A stretch of 64,000 nt of DNA from Symmachiella macrocystis (lineage in GTDB: Bacteria > Planctomycetota > Planctomycetia > Planctomycetales > Planctomycetaceae). The notes beneath the pieces are model-generated. The model searched no databases. It had not been told where the DNA came from and saw only the letters and a list, made by a program, of their open reading frames with translations. Made by a program: the position numbers and the translations under genes. The stretch lies in contig NZ_SJPP01000001.1 of NCBI RefSeq assembly GCF_007860075.1, forward strand, positions 3,011,490-3,075,489, written 5' to 3'. Shown in pieces: positions 54,354-63,536 of this stretch. Every line of letters starts with the position of its first letter. Position 1 is the stretch's first letter.

Positions 54354-55301
54354 ATGTCCGAAACCGCTCACCGTTATTATCGCCCGTCGAGTGCTGCTCC
54401 GATTTCCGGCATCATTACCATGTTCACCGTCGGCTCGCTCGCAGCAGCTGTGCTAGCGGTGATTTATGGATTGGTGGCGTATTTCAACCCGCTCGTCTAT
54501 TTCACATTCATTGCCGCAGCCATTTTTGGGGCTGGTGTCGGAATGGCTATTCAGTATGGCACACGGATTGGGCGGGTCAGGAATCGTAAAGTCGTTATCG
54601 GCGTCAGTTTCGTGATTGCGGCGGTTGCTGTGTATCTGTGTTGGGTGGCCTATGTGTCGTTGGTCATCCAAATGAACGCCAATGCAGAAGACAAAGCTGC
54701 GATCGGCCTCGTCGTCACGAATCCGGTGGCTGTCGCGGCCTTAATCCAGTTTTTTGCTGAAAACCCACTGTGGGAAATGCGCGGTTCGAAGCCGTCGGCC
54801 TCGGGGCTTTATACCATTTGGGCGATCGAAGCGCTGATTATCGGGGGCGTGGTGCTGCTCACGGGGGTGGGGGCATGCATTCCGTTCTGCGAAGCGTGCA
54901 ATCGGTGGACGGAACCGGAAGAAGTGGCTGCGAAGATCCCGTTGGAGAACGCGGCCGATTTTTCACAAGCCTTGGAAGGGGAGCAGTATTCGAAGCTGTT
55001 GGGGTTGCGCAGCGGGACGGTCAATCCGTTGGACTGCGTGCACCTGACTGCTTATGCGTGTCCCCTGTGTGAAGAGGCAGACCACCTCACCGCAGTGCGG
55101 AAGACGACGTCGACCAATGACAAAGGTGAGGAAGAGACGCAGGAACAGACCGTCTTCGAGAACATGATTGTCCCACACTCCGTGGTCCAAGGGTTAGCCA
55201 CCTTGCCGGCAGAGGCGCCAGCGGAGGAGGTGGTTTTGTCGAGCGAGGAAACGGTGCCCCCGAAGGCGGATGTTGACGTCGAAGAGCCACCGGCGGTTTG
55301 A
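54354..55301 (+). CDS. Membrane protein with zinc-ribbon-like cysteines, tandem paralogue A
   Basis: A 315-residue protein from ATG 54354, with AAGGG upstream; ATG 54321 is possible. It starts AHRYYRPSSAAPISGIITMF, then four or five hydrophobic segments (about 20-190). A cytosolic part has CIPFCEACNRW and YACPLCEEADHL, four CxxC-type cysteines that could bind zinc. The next gene is its paralogue: both share RYYRPSSAAPISGI and the layout of helices followed by cysteines. The function is unknown. Confidence 0.72.
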   Translation: MSETAHRYYRPSSAAPISGIITMFTVGSLAAAVLAVIYGLVAYFNPLVYFTFIAAAIFGAGVGMAIQYGTRIGRVRNRKVVIGVSFVIAAVAVYLCWVAYVSLVIQMNANAEDKAAIGLVVTNPVAVAALIQFFAENPLWEMRGSKPSASGLYTIWAIEALIIGGVVLLTGVGACIPFCEACNRWTEPEEVAAKIPLENAADFSQALEGEQYSKLLGLRSGTVNPLDCVHLTAYACPLCEEADHLTAVRKTTSTNDKGEEETQEQTVFENMIVPHSVVQGLATLPAEAPAEEVVLSSEETVPPKADVDVEEPPAV

Positions 55302-55448
55302 TGGTATTGTTACCAATGCAGAGCCGGGGACTCGCGGAATTCCGTAAAGTCTAATGCTCCTCAATATATCTGCTCGCTAGGTGCCATCGATGAGTTTAGT
55401 TGTTGGAAATCCGCCGCGTGTTCATTGCGCCGTGAAAGGGTTGCGCTG

Positions 55449-56348
55449 ATGCCTGAAGCTGCCGATCGTTATTACCGCCCATCAAGTGCTGCTCCGATTT
55501 CGGGTATTTTCACGATGCTCACCGTTGGCGGTCTTGCGGCCATGGTGATGGGCGCAATCTACGCACTAGTTAGTTTTTACGATCCGTTTGTCGTCTTTAG
55601 TTTTTTTGGGGCTTTGATCATCGGTGCCCTGGGAGGATCGGCGGTTGACTATGGGGCGCGCGTGGGCAAGGTCCGCAATCGAATTGTTGTCCATAGCGTG
55701 AGCATTGTTGTCGGATTGTTTTTGGTCTACGTGAGTTGGGTTGCCTATATCGGCCTGCTCACTGGTTCTATCATTCTTTCGCCGCAAATTATTTGGCAAG
55801 TGATTCAAATCATTGCCCAACAAGGCGTCTGGGAATTCAACGGTGAAGAGCCGCTGGGTGCGGAACTGTATGTGATTTGGGTTTGCGAAGCTGTAATGAT
55901 TTGCGGGCTGGTCATCGTGTCAGGATACAGAAAAAGACCTCCCTATTGTGAAGCATGTGGGCGCTGGTCGGAAGCAATGGGATTGGAGGTACGGGTTTCA
56001 TCGGATTGTCGCGATGAACTCGTTCAGGTCCTTGAAACCGAGCGTTATTCGGCACTCATGGAGTTTCGAAGCGAGATTATCCACGACAGTGACTACATAC
56101 AGCTGACGCCGTATCAATGTCCTGGTTGTGAAGAATCCTGTTTCCTGTCTGCCTGGCGAGTCATCACTGAAATTAATAAGCAAGGCGCGTGGGAAACGAG
56201 AACACTCGACTTATTCAAGGACATGATCGTCCCCCGTGAAATTATCGATGGATTAACGTCCTTCCCGCAAGAGGTCCCCGAAGACGAAGAGGGTGATCTA
56301 AGTGAGGACGGTTATGCTTCCGCAGAGTCGGAGGCTGTGGATGATTGA
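55449..56348 (+). CDS. Membrane protein with zinc-ribbon-like cysteines, tandem paralogue B
   Basis: A 299-residue protein from ATG 55449, with AAAGGG 8 bases upstream. It begins ADRYYRPSSAAPISGIFTML and has the same layout as the gene before: membrane segments, then YCEACGRWSEA and YQCPGCEESCFL. The two are diverged over most of the length but keep the N-terminal block and the cysteines. Its last 37 bases overlap the end of lpxK on the other strand. The function is unknown. Confidence 0.72.
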   Translation: MPEAADRYYRPSSAAPISGIFTMLTVGGLAAMVMGAIYALVSFYDPFVVFSFFGALIIGALGGSAVDYGARVGKVRNRIVVHSVSIVVGLFLVYVSWVAYIGLLTGSIILSPQIIWQVIQIIAQQGVWEFNGEEPLGAELYVIWVCEAVMICGLVIVSGYRKRPPYCEACGRWSEAMGLEVRVSSDCRDELVQVLETERYSALMEFRSEIIHDSDYIQLTPYQCPGCEESCFLSAWRVITEINKQGAWETRTLDLFKDMIVPREIIDGLTSFPQEVPEDEEGDLSEDGYASAESEAVDD

Positions 56349-57385
56349 GTGAGGCGGGTCAGCGCCGCTGAGAGCGTCTCTTCGCCGCGATTGATTTTGC
56401 AGCCGATTTCCAAGGCCCACAGGGGAACGCCATTTAATTCGGTCATGTTCAGTTTGACGAGGTCTTTTTGCGTGACGAGCGCGGCTGCTGCGTTCGTGTC
56501 TGCGGCCCAACGTTTGAGTTGTGTGACGTCGTCGTTGCCATAGGGGTGATGGTCGGGGAATTCGCGAAACGCGGCGATTGTCAAACCGAGGGTTTCGATG
56601 GCTGCTTGAAAAGCGGTGGGGTTGCCGATCCCGCAGAAGACTGCCAACGGTAGTCCGTGCAGCGAATTGATTTCAGCCGTTTGGCCGGCAGCGTTGATTA
56701 GCCGCACCGGAGGGAACGAGATTTCGACCGGTTCAGCACGAGTGTATTGGGCAATTTGTCGGCGTATGGCAGCGAGACGGTCTTCGTCGACTTGATCGAC
56801 GCGGGTGATGACAACGACGTCAGCGCGGCGCAAACCGGTGCGTGGTTCTCGCAGCAAACCGCGCGGCAAGAGATAGCCATAGCCCCAGGGATTGACGGCA
56901 TCGATTAAGGCGATGTCCAGATCTCGGTGTAGGCGGCGGTGCTGGAATCCGTCGTCTAAAATGAGTATTTCTGAATCGAACTGAGCGACGGCTGTCTGTG
57001 CGGAGGCGACGCGGTTGGGGTTTTGTAGGTGGGGGACATTAGGGCAGAGTTGCTCGAGCACGCGGGCTTCGTCGTTGACCTGCCCCGATTCGGCGCGGTA
57101 ACCGCGGCTGAGGAAGCAAACCTGCCGGTCGTGTTCGCGAAACCAATGGGCGAGGTAAGCAGCGAAGGGGGTCTTGCCGGTGCCGCCGGTGGTGAGGTTG
57201 CCGATGCTGACCACTGGAACGGGGGCGCGATGAATCGTGTGCAGGCCGCAATGGAAGCCCGCGTTGCGAAGTCTAACGCCGCAGCCATAGAACGGTGAGA
57301 GCAGTCGCAGGCCGCCGCGCGCCAGCGTAGCGGCCGCTCCTCGCGTTTGTCCGGAGATCAGGTCGCGGAAGGATTTTTCATTCAC
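56312..57385 (-). CDS. lpxK: Tetraacyldisaccharide 4'-kinase
   Basis: A 357-residue inner-membrane kinase that phosphorylates the 4' position of the lipid A precursor. The P-loop is SIGNLTTGGTGKTPFAAYL (about 60-78), and LILDDGFQHRRLHRDLDIALID is the family signature with the catalytic Asp. A hydrophobic N-terminal helix (LARGGLRLLSPFYGCG) would hold it at the membrane. Its presence implies lipid A and an outer membrane. No other lpx gene is in the window. Confidence 0.93.
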   Translation of the reverse strand: MNEKSFRDLISGQTRGAAATLARGGLRLLSPFYGCGVRLRNAGFHCGLHTIHRAPVPVVSIGNLTTGGTGKTPFAAYLAHWFREHDRQVCFLSRGYRAESGQVNDEARVLEQLCPNVPHLQNPNRVASAQTAVAQFDSEILILDDGFQHRRLHRDLDIALIDAVNPWGYGYLLPRGLLREPRTGLRRADVVVITRVDQVDEDRLAAIRRQIAQYTRAEPVEISFPPVRLINAAGQTAEINSLHGLPLAVFCGIGNPTAFQAAIETLGLTIAAFREFPDHHPYGNDDVTQLKRWAADTNAAAALVTQKDLVKLNMTELNGVPLWALEIGCKINRGEETLSAALTRLTQSSTASDSAEA

Positions 57386-57422
57386 GACGGGACGATAGCC
57401 CGGAAGGAATCACCGCCCAGCA

Positions 57423-57451
57423 GCACTGGCGGACAAGCCGCCAGTGGCACC
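57423..57451 (+). repeat. CACTGGCGG hairpin repeat, copy 1
   Basis: CACTGGCGG, ACAAG, CCGCCAGTG: a perfect 9-bp stem with a 5-base loop, then GCACCC. It lies upstream of lpxK. Confidence 0.8.
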
Positions 57452-57482
57452 CGACGAATAGTTAATGGTTACCGCTCCAAGG

Positions 57483-57511
57483 CACTGGCGGACAAGCCGT
57501 CGGTGGCACCC
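57483..57511 (+). repeat. CACTGGCGG hairpin repeat, copy 2
   Basis: CACTGGCGGACAAGCCGTCG, then GTGGCACCC. It is 60 bases from copy 1 with compensating and non-compensating changes in the stem. Confidence 0.75.
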
Positions 57512-57530
57512 GGTGCCGGTGTTTCAAAGC

Positions 57531-57548
57531 GGCAGGCGGGAGCCTGCC
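57531..57548. repeat. GGCAGGCGGGAGCCTGCC hairpin
   Basis: A short palindrome sharing the AGGCGGGAGCCT core with 14364-14383. Together with the two CACTGGCGG copies and the GGCCACAGGCCACT string at 57650-57661 it fills the gap 57386-57674. Confidence 0.65.
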
Positions 57549-57674
57549 CTACTTTTCTAAGTCGTTTCAAAACCCTCTGACGCGAATCGCTGAGACTGAT
57601 CTGCAAGTTGTCGCAACAAGCGCAACCGGGTTTTGAAACTGATTCTGGCCACAGGCCACTCTATCCACTGCCGA

Positions 57675-58844
57675 CTACATGCGACGGCAGATGGCTTCGG
57701 CCATTTCTTGGGTGCCGACAGCTGTGGGGTCGTTGCGGTCGGGTTTCATGTCGTAGGTCACTTCTTTGCCTTCGGCGATGACTTCGGCGACAGCGTTGTC
57801 CAACTTGGCGGCGGCTTCGTGTTCGCCGATGTGGTTCAACATCATTTTGCCGGAGAGGATCAAGGCGACCGGGTTGACCTTGTTTTGGCCTTTGTACTTG
57901 GGAGCACTGCCGTGCGTGGCTTCGAACATGGCGGCTTCGGTGCCGATGTTGGCTCCCGGGGCGACACCCAGTCCGCCGACGAGTCCGGCACACAGGTCGC
58001 TGAGAATATCGCCGTACAGGTTTTCGGTGACGATTACGTCATAGAGTTCCGGTTTTTGCACCAACTGCATGCACATGTTGTCAATCAGGCGTTCGTTGTA
58101 TTCGATTTCGCCATTGGTATCGCTGACTTTACCGACAAGAGCGGGGTCAGGTTGGACGCCTTCGGCCAAATCGGGCCATTCGAATTTCGCGCCGTAGGCC
58201 AACGCCACCGCACGGGTTTCATCGTACCACAGCCCATCGGTGAATTTCATGATGTTGGCTTTACAGACCGACGAGACGATCTTGCGTTTGTTGTCGACGG
58301 CGTATTGGAAAGCGTAGTCGGCGATCCGTCGCGTGCCTTCGATAGAGATCGGTTTAATGCTCACGCCGGTGGTGTCGCTGCCGGTATCGATTGTTCGTCC
58401 GGTGGCGGCTTCGTTGATCTTGGCGATCAATTGCGCGGTCCGTTCCTCACCAGCTTGGAATTCGACGCCGGCATACAGGTCTTCGGTGTTTTCACGGACG
58501 AGCACTAGGTCGACGTTGGAATCTTCGAAGTAGGTTCGCACGCCCTTGTAGGTTTTGCAGGGGCGGACGCAGGCGTACAGGCCGAGTTCTTGTCGCAAGA
58601 AAACGTTGACGCTGCGAAAGCCTTTGCCGATGGGGGTCGTGATCGGGGCTTTGAGGGCGATTTTGTTGGCGCGGATCGATTCCATCACGCGGTCGGGGAC
58701 TTTGCCCTCGGCTTCGATGACTTCAATCCCGCACTCCTGGAAATCCCAATCAATTTTCACGCCGGTGGCATCGACGCATTTTCGCGTGGCTTCGGCAATT
58801 TCAGGACCTACCCCGTCTCCGGGAATCAACGTCACCTTGTACAT
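57675..58844 (-). CDS. NAD-dependent isocitrate/isopropylmalate dehydrogenase family protein
   Basis: A 389-residue beta-decarboxylating dehydrogenase. Landmarks are [64 protein letters not shown], and [34 protein letters not shown] with the metal aspartates. The [12 protein letters not shown] wording is typical of isocitrate dehydrogenase (NAD) rather than LeuB, so I favour the TCA-cycle enzyme. Homoisocitrate dehydrogenase is a less likely alternative. Confidence 0.9.
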   Translation of the reverse strand: MYKVTLIPGDGVGPEIAEATRKCVDATGVKIDWDFQECGIEVIEAEGKVPDRVMESIRANKIALKAPITTPIGKGFRSVNVFLRQELGLYACVRPCKTYKGVRTYFEDSNVDLVLVRENTEDLYAGVEFQAGEERTAQLIAKINEAATGRTIDTGSDTTGVSIKPISIEGTRRIADYAFQYAVDNKRKIVSSVCKANIMKFTDGLWYDETRAVALAYGAKFEWPDLAEGVQPDPALVGKVSDTNGEIEYNERLIDNMCMQLVQKPELYDVIVTENLYGDILSDLCAGLVGGLGVAPGANIGTEAAMFEATHGSAPKYKGQNKVNPVALILSGKMMLNHIGEHEAAAKLDNAVAEVIAEGKEVTYDMKPDRNDPTAVGTQEMAEAICRRM

Positions 58845-59016
58845 AAAAAACCTGCCTGTGCGGTCCGATGGAACCTGAAATTGAGTAAGAACTTGCGTCG
58901 ATTCCGCGCGGGGAATCTGAGTTAAACGTGCGATGTCAAACGGTAGCAGAACGCAAGGGGGTTTTCAACTAAGGGTCCCGGGGCAATTCGCGACGCAGCT
59001 TGTGGGCAGCGATCGG

Positions 59017-59913
59017 CTATTTGAGTAATGCTTGCAGGCAATTGCCGAGCTGATCGTGTTGAAATGTAAAAGCGGCGTCGCGCAATTTGTCGGGAATCAC
59101 GCGGGCACTGGCCAGTAGTAACCCGTCGGCCATTTCCCCGAAAGCCAAACGAGCGGCAAAGGCGGGCATGGGCAGTACGGTCGGCCGTGAAAGGACGGCA
59201 CCGAGTGTTTTGGTGAACTTCAAATTGGTCACCGGATTGGGGGTCACGATATTGACCGGCCCCTCTAAACTGGGGACGTCGAGAATGAATTCCATCGCTC
59301 GGACCACGTCAAGCAAGGAGACCCAACTGTAGTATTGTTCTCCGGTGCCGATTTTCCCTCCGACGCCCATTTTGAATGGCGTGAGCATTTTGGCCAGCGA
59401 TCCGCCATCGGGGCTGAGGATCATACCAAAGCGGAGGTTGACGACACGGACTCCTTTGTCGCGTGCGGGTTGGCAGGCGGCTTCCCAGGCTTGGCAGACC
59501 TCAGGTAAAAATCCGGTCCCGGGAGAACTTCCTTCGTCCAGGGTCTCGTTTCCGCGGTCGCCGTAGAAGCCAATGGCTGAGGCGCACAGAAATGTCTTGG
59601 GCGGATGCTCAAGCTTTGCGGCGGTTTCGGCGAGCAAGCGAGTGCTATCGACTCGGCTGTCGCGGATGCGTTCTTTTTTTTCGGGAGTCCAACGTCCTTC
59701 AGCAATATTGTCGCCGCCGAGGTGAATGATTACGTCGACACCTTCCAATGCGGCGGGGTCTAATTTGCCGGCGGCTGGATCCCAGAAATAATCATTTTCA
59801 GAAACTGAGATGCGGCGGCGGACGAGTCGAGCGACGTCGTGTCCTGCATCAAGAAATGCCTGAACAACCGCTCCTCCCACAAGTCCGCTTGCTCCGGATA
59901 CCAAGAATTTCAT
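59017..59913 (-). CDS. TIGR01777-family NAD-dependent epimerase
   Basis: A 298-residue extended SDR. The N-terminus MKFLVSGASGLVGGAVVQAFLDAGHDV binds NAD(P). VDVIIHLGGDNIAEGRWTPEKKERIRDSRVDSTRLL and ASAIGFYGDRGNETLDEGS are the TIGR01777 signatures, and the C-terminal DUF1731-like end includes RDAAFTFQHDQLGNCLQALL. The family (YfcH type) has no settled substrate. It stands alone on the minus strand. Confidence 0.92.
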   Translation of the reverse strand: MKFLVSGASGLVGGAVVQAFLDAGHDVARLVRRRISVSENDYFWDPAAGKLDPAALEGVDVIIHLGGDNIAEGRWTPEKKERIRDSRVDSTRLLAETAAKLEHPPKTFLCASAIGFYGDRGNETLDEGSSPGTGFLPEVCQAWEAACQPARDKGVRVVNLRFGMILSPDGGSLAKMLTPFKMGVGGKIGTGEQYYSWVSLLDVVRAMEFILDVPSLEGPVNIVTPNPVTNLKFTKTLGAVLSRPTVLPMPAFAARLAFGEMADGLLLASARVIPDKLRDAAFTFQHDQLGNCLQALLK

Positions 59914-60056
59914 TGGACTAACGTCTCCTGTACGTGCCGACGGGAAGCGCAGTGATCGTGCGATGAATGATATGAACCGAGAAATGGCGGCAAAGATTAA
60001 CCGCTGCGTCCCATCATGATGTCTGGAATGTTAGACAACAAGGCAAAAATGACCAC

Positions 60057-60482
60057 TTAGTCCAGATTCGCGCCACTGACGTATTGAATGATGCCGGCAA
60101 CAAACAGCGCTAACCCGATGGCGAGGATGCTGAACACGACGATCGCGCCGCGGCTAACCAGCGCCAACAAGCCTGCCCCAGCCAGCAAACCGGCACCAGC
60201 AAGAATGCGGTACCCGCCGGTGCGACGATTGGCGCGGCGGACGTTACGGCGCGCGGAGGTGATGATGTCGTCGGCGACGATTTCACTGAACCCTTTGTCG
60301 ACGAGTCGTTGATGCACGCAAAGTACAGATGCGCCGTGGGAGATGTCGAGTTCGGCTTGATTGGTTTCGTAATCAGCGGTGGATGCCAACGGCGGCCGGT
60401 AGTCACCGCAAGCGGGGCAGGTTACAGCTGTGGGGGTAAACTGTGTATCGCAATGAGGGCAAGTCACCAGCATGGGGGGCAT
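60057..60482 (-). CDS. Zinc-ribbon membrane protein, unknown function
   Basis: A 141-residue protein. The N-terminus has two CxxC pairs, CPHCDTQFTPTAVTCPACG, a zinc ribbon. A middle helical region (VHQRLVDKGFSEIVADDIITSARRNVRRANRR) is followed by two hydrophobic segments (GYRILAGAGLLAGAGLLALV and AIVVFSILAIGLALFVAGIIQYV). The C-terminal half is likely membrane-embedded. No specific family was recognised. Confidence 0.7.
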   Translation of the reverse strand: MPPMLVTCPHCDTQFTPTAVTCPACGDYRPPLASTADYETNQAELDISHGASVLCVHQRLVDKGFSEIVADDIITSARRNVRRANRRTGGYRILAGAGLLAGAGLLALVSRGAIVVFSILAIGLALFVAGIIQYVSGANLD

Positions 60483-60530
60483 CCGGGGTGTGAGATCAGC
60501 GATGTGAAAACTGTGGTTGTGGCGGGCGTG

Positions 60531-60734
60531 TTAGTCTTTTCCCCAACGGTCGGCAGCGGCAAACAAACGTGTGATGGGAAGTTCAAAGCCGGGCAGAATG
60601 TCGGTGCGGTAGGTTTTCATTTCCGGCACAATTTGTTCAGCGACGCCCTGGTCGGTTTGGTGATAGACGGTCATGGCGATCCCGTTCAACTCAGGGCCGA
60701 GGTGATATGTTCCCTGGTTCTCGGTGATACTCAT
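60531..60734 (-). CDS. Small conserved-looking protein, unknown function
   Basis: A 67-residue protein: MSITENQGTYHLGPELNGIAMTVYHQTDQG, then EQIVPEMKTYRTDILPGFELPITRLFAAADRW. GGGGAG lies 8 bases before the ATG. No motif was recognised, but the composition and start signal look genuine. It is 48 bases upstream of the zinc-ribbon gene and probably cotranscribed with it. Confidence 0.55.
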   Translation of the reverse strand: MSITENQGTYHLGPELNGIAMTVYHQTDQGVAEQIVPEMKTYRTDILPGFELPITRLFAAADRWGKD

Positions 60735-60941
60735 GCGTGCTGCTCCCCATCAGAAATTCGGGTGGACTGCTGCCCTTATTGTACGCGCAATTCGGGCAGC
60801 TTCGAAGACTTTTTCCCGGATATTATGGCTGAGAATGTCTTACGGGGGATTAGCTCCGATTGTCTCGGCGGCGGGGGGGACCTATGATGCATCGTGATTG
60901 AGGGACCAAACGGGTCGAGTTTTCTACGTCGTTAAAGGCAG

Positions 60942-61691
60942 ATGCAAGTGATTTCGATCCGGGATTTCCACAAGACCTACGAAAAAACGGTGGCGGTACG
61001 TGGACTGTCGTTCGACGTTGAGCCGGGGCACATCTTGGGATTGGTCGGTCCCAATGGTGCCGGGAAGACCACCACGATGCGGGCAATCGCGGGGATTTTG
61101 CCACCGACGCACGGCCGGCTTTTGGTTGCCGGGCATGACGTTGTGGAAACCCCCGTTGCTGCCAAACGAGAACTCGCGTATGTCCCGGACGATCCGCATT
61201 TATTCGACGCATTGTCGGTTTGGGAACATTTGGAGTTCATCGCTTCGGCCTATGAAGTCGCCGATTTAGAAACCGCAGGAGTATCGCTGCTGGAGCAATT
61301 CGAGCTGACCGAAAAACGAGATGCGTTCGCGCATGGACTGTCGCGGGGCATGCGGCAAAAACTGGCCATTGCCTGCGCCTATTTGCACAATCCGCGGGCG
61401 ATTCTACTCGACGAGCCGCTGACCGGATTGGATCCGCGGGGCATCCGCATCATGCGGGAGTCGATTAAGCAGCGTGCCGCAGCGGGGGCGGCGGTGCTAG
61501 TGAGCTCGCACTTGATGTCGTTGGTGGAAGGCTTGTGCACGCATGTGTTGATCCTTAGTTCGGGCAACCAATTGTTCTTCGGAACCATCGCTGAGGCGCG
61601 TTCAGCTTACGAGGAGTTGGGTGGTGAAGCGTCGTTGGAGGATGTGTTCTTTCATGCAACAGAAGGCACGCGGACGCAGAGTGAGGCTTGA
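60942..61691 (+). CDS. ABC transporter ATP-binding protein
   Basis: A 249-residue ABC ATPase. Walker A is GPNGAGKTTTMRA, the signature is LSRGMRQKLAIA (a variant of LSGGQ), Walker B is AILLDEPLTGLDPRG, and VLVSSHLMSLVE has the switch His. The overall type is the ABC-2 / drug or lipid exporter class. The permease-like gene follows 140 bases downstream, so they probably form one transporter. The substrate is unknown. Confidence 0.93.
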   Translation: MQVISIRDFHKTYEKTVAVRGLSFDVEPGHILGLVGPNGAGKTTTMRAIAGILPPTHGRLLVAGHDVVETPVAAKRELAYVPDDPHLFDALSVWEHLEFIASAYEVADLETAGVSLLEQFELTEKRDAFAHGLSRGMRQKLAIACAYLHNPRAILLDEPLTGLDPRGIRIMRESIKQRAAAGAAVLVSSHLMSLVEGLCTHVLILSSGNQLFFGTIAEARSAYEELGGEASLEDVFFHATEGTRTQSEA

Positions 61692-61831
61692 GGGGTGTTC
61701 TTTCACGACTGGATTGTTGGTGGTGTGTTCAATTGCTATTCATTTCCCAAGCGGCGTTCTATGTCATTCGACTTTTGCGAGCCAATCCTGTCCCCTGTAG
61801 CCTCAGGCCTGTAGCCTAAAAAGGTCCCCTC

Positions 61832-63451
61832 ATGCATCCGGCTTTGTGGAAACTATTGTGGTTACGGTATCGCGCGAATTTGCGGCGGACGTTGAGTGGC
61901 CTGAAGTCGGTTCGCGGAGCGATTACGTTTTGTTGCGGCGCGATGATGTTGGTTTTGATGCTGGGGTCCAACGTGTTTGTGCTGTTGAGTACGCCTCACG
62001 AACCGCAGACTGAGTTATTGCGGACGATGGTGCCGGTGTTTCTGTTGGGCTTTACGCTGTTGAGTTTGAACTCCAGTGCAAAGTTGCAGGCGATTCATTT
62101 TTGGCCGGCGGAGGTGGACTTTTTATTCGCCGGCCCGTTTGCCCGTCGCGAGTTGTTGTACTACAAGATCGCCGGCAATGTGGTGGGGGCGGTTTTTCTG
62201 TCGCTGCTGTTTTCAACGTGGACGACTAGATACGCCGTGTCGTGGTGGTTTGTGATTGCGGGATTGTTTTTGGCCATCTGTTTTGTGCAGTTGCTGCAAA
62301 TCGCCTTTGTATTGGTGGTGCAAACGCTGTCTGAGCACGGTGTGTCGTTGTCGCGAAAATTGATTCTACTGGCGTTGGGGGTGGTGCTGGCCATTGCCGT
62401 GTGGAATGGCTTGGAGGCGCGTCAAGGGGATCGACCGCAGGATTATGTAAACGCCGTGCGGCAGACAACAGCGGGCATTGTGTTATTGGCTCCCTTTGAT
62501 ATCTATGGTCGCGTGATGGCCGCCGAGCAGGTGTTTCCGGAATTCATCCTCTGGGCCAGTGCGGCGGTGGCAATCAATGCCGCGTTGGTGCTGCTCATTG
62601 TGCAACTAGACGCGAATTATTTGGAGTCCGCGGTCGCCGGCAGTCAAGCGGTCTATCAGCGGATGCAGCGGATGCGGAGCGGGAACTTTAAGTTCACCGC
62701 CAACGAAGGGGCCATCGGTCGCCGGCTTCCCCAATTCCCGCGTTTGGGCGGAGTGGGGACCATCGCGCGGCGTCAATTTACGAAAGCCTTGCGGAGCTCG
62801 ATGTGGGTTCCGCTGATCATGATTTTCGTGGGTGGCGGGGTTGTGCTGTTTTTGGTGCACAAGATGGAAGGCGAAAACTTGGTGGGGGTGCTGGTGGGGG
62901 CATCGGTGTATTGCACGTTTATTTTTTCATCGCTGTTCCCGTTTGATTTTCGCGGCGATTTGGAGCAAATGGAATTGCTCAAGCAGTTGCCGCTACGGCC
63001 GATCGCCATTGCTGCCGGAGAGTTGGCGGCGCCGATCATTTTGGTCACGCTCTTGCAGTTGGTGTTGTTCGTAGTGGTGGCGGTTTTCACGGGCAACGTG
63101 CTTGTCGCTGGATTGGCGGGCGTGTTTGTTGTGCCGTTGAATGTGTTGTTGTACGGCGTGGAGAACGTGACGTTTCTGATCTATCCGGTCCGGATTGCCG
63201 CCAGTACGCCGGGCGACTTTCAACACTTCGGCCGGCAGATGATGATGATGATGGCCAAGATGCTGTTCTTGGCTGTGATCGTCGGATTCGCGACTGGCGG
63301 CGGAGCAGCGGCGTATGTGCTGTTGGGGAAATCTACAGCGGCCGGATTGATCGTCGCATGGAGTCTACTGATGCTCGCCGTGGCAGGCATCTTGCCACTG
63401 GTGGCTTGGGCGTTTCAGCGGTTTGATGTTTCGCGGTCGTTGGCGAGTTGA
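61832..63451 (+). CDS. ABC exporter permease-like protein (putative ABC exporter family)
   Basis: A 539-residue multi-pass membrane protein. Hydrophobic segments include AMMLVLMLGSNVFVLLS, VVGAVFLSLLFSTW, WWFVIAGLFLAICFVQLLQIAFVLV, LVGVLVGASVYCTFIFSSLFPF and ILVTLLQLVLFVVVAVFTG, with more near the end. FLFAGPFARRELLYYKI near residue 95-110 resembles the coupling region of ABC-2 exporters. It resembles the putative ABC exporter family (PF16962-like), an assignment I cannot confirm. Together with the ATPase upstream it should form an efflux or export system. Confidence 0.8.
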   Translation: MHPALWKLLWLRYRANLRRTLSGLKSVRGAITFCCGAMMLVLMLGSNVFVLLSTPHEPQTELLRTMVPVFLLGFTLLSLNSSAKLQAIHFWPAEVDFLFAGPFARRELLYYKIAGNVVGAVFLSLLFSTWTTRYAVSWWFVIAGLFLAICFVQLLQIAFVLVVQTLSEHGVSLSRKLILLALGVVLAIAVWNGLEARQGDRPQDYVNAVRQTTAGIVLLAPFDIYGRVMAAEQVFPEFILWASAAVAINAALVLLIVQLDANYLESAVAGSQAVYQRMQRMRSGNFKFTANEGAIGRRLPQFPRLGGVGTIARRQFTKALRSSMWVPLIMIFVGGGVVLFLVHKMEGENLVGVLVGASVYCTFIFSSLFPFDFRGDLEQMELLKQLPLRPIAIAAGELAAPIILVTLLQLVLFVVVAVFTGNVLVAGLAGVFVVPLNVLLYGVENVTFLIYPVRIAASTPGDFQHFGRQMMMMMAKMLFLAVIVGFATGGGAAAYVLLGKSTAAGLIVAWSLLMLAVAGILPLVAWAFQRFDVSRSLAS

Positions 63452-63484
63452 GCAGGTTGGGACGCAGTCCGTATGGCCAGCAAG

Positions 63485-63512
63485 CACTGGCGGACAAGCC
63501 GCTAGTGGCACC
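63485..63512 (+). repeat. CACTGGCGG hairpin repeat, copy 3
   Basis: CACTGGCGGACAAGCCGCTA, then GTGGCACCCC. It lies between the permease gene and the convergent gene at the right edge. Confidence 0.8.
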
Positions 63513-63536
63513 CCAACGAATCGCTTTGACTTTGCG

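Noticed and set aside
57633-58508. A 291-codon plus-strand ORF.
   Set aside because: It is antisense to the isocitrate dehydrogenase-like gene and has repetitive Phe/Gly/Asp composition.
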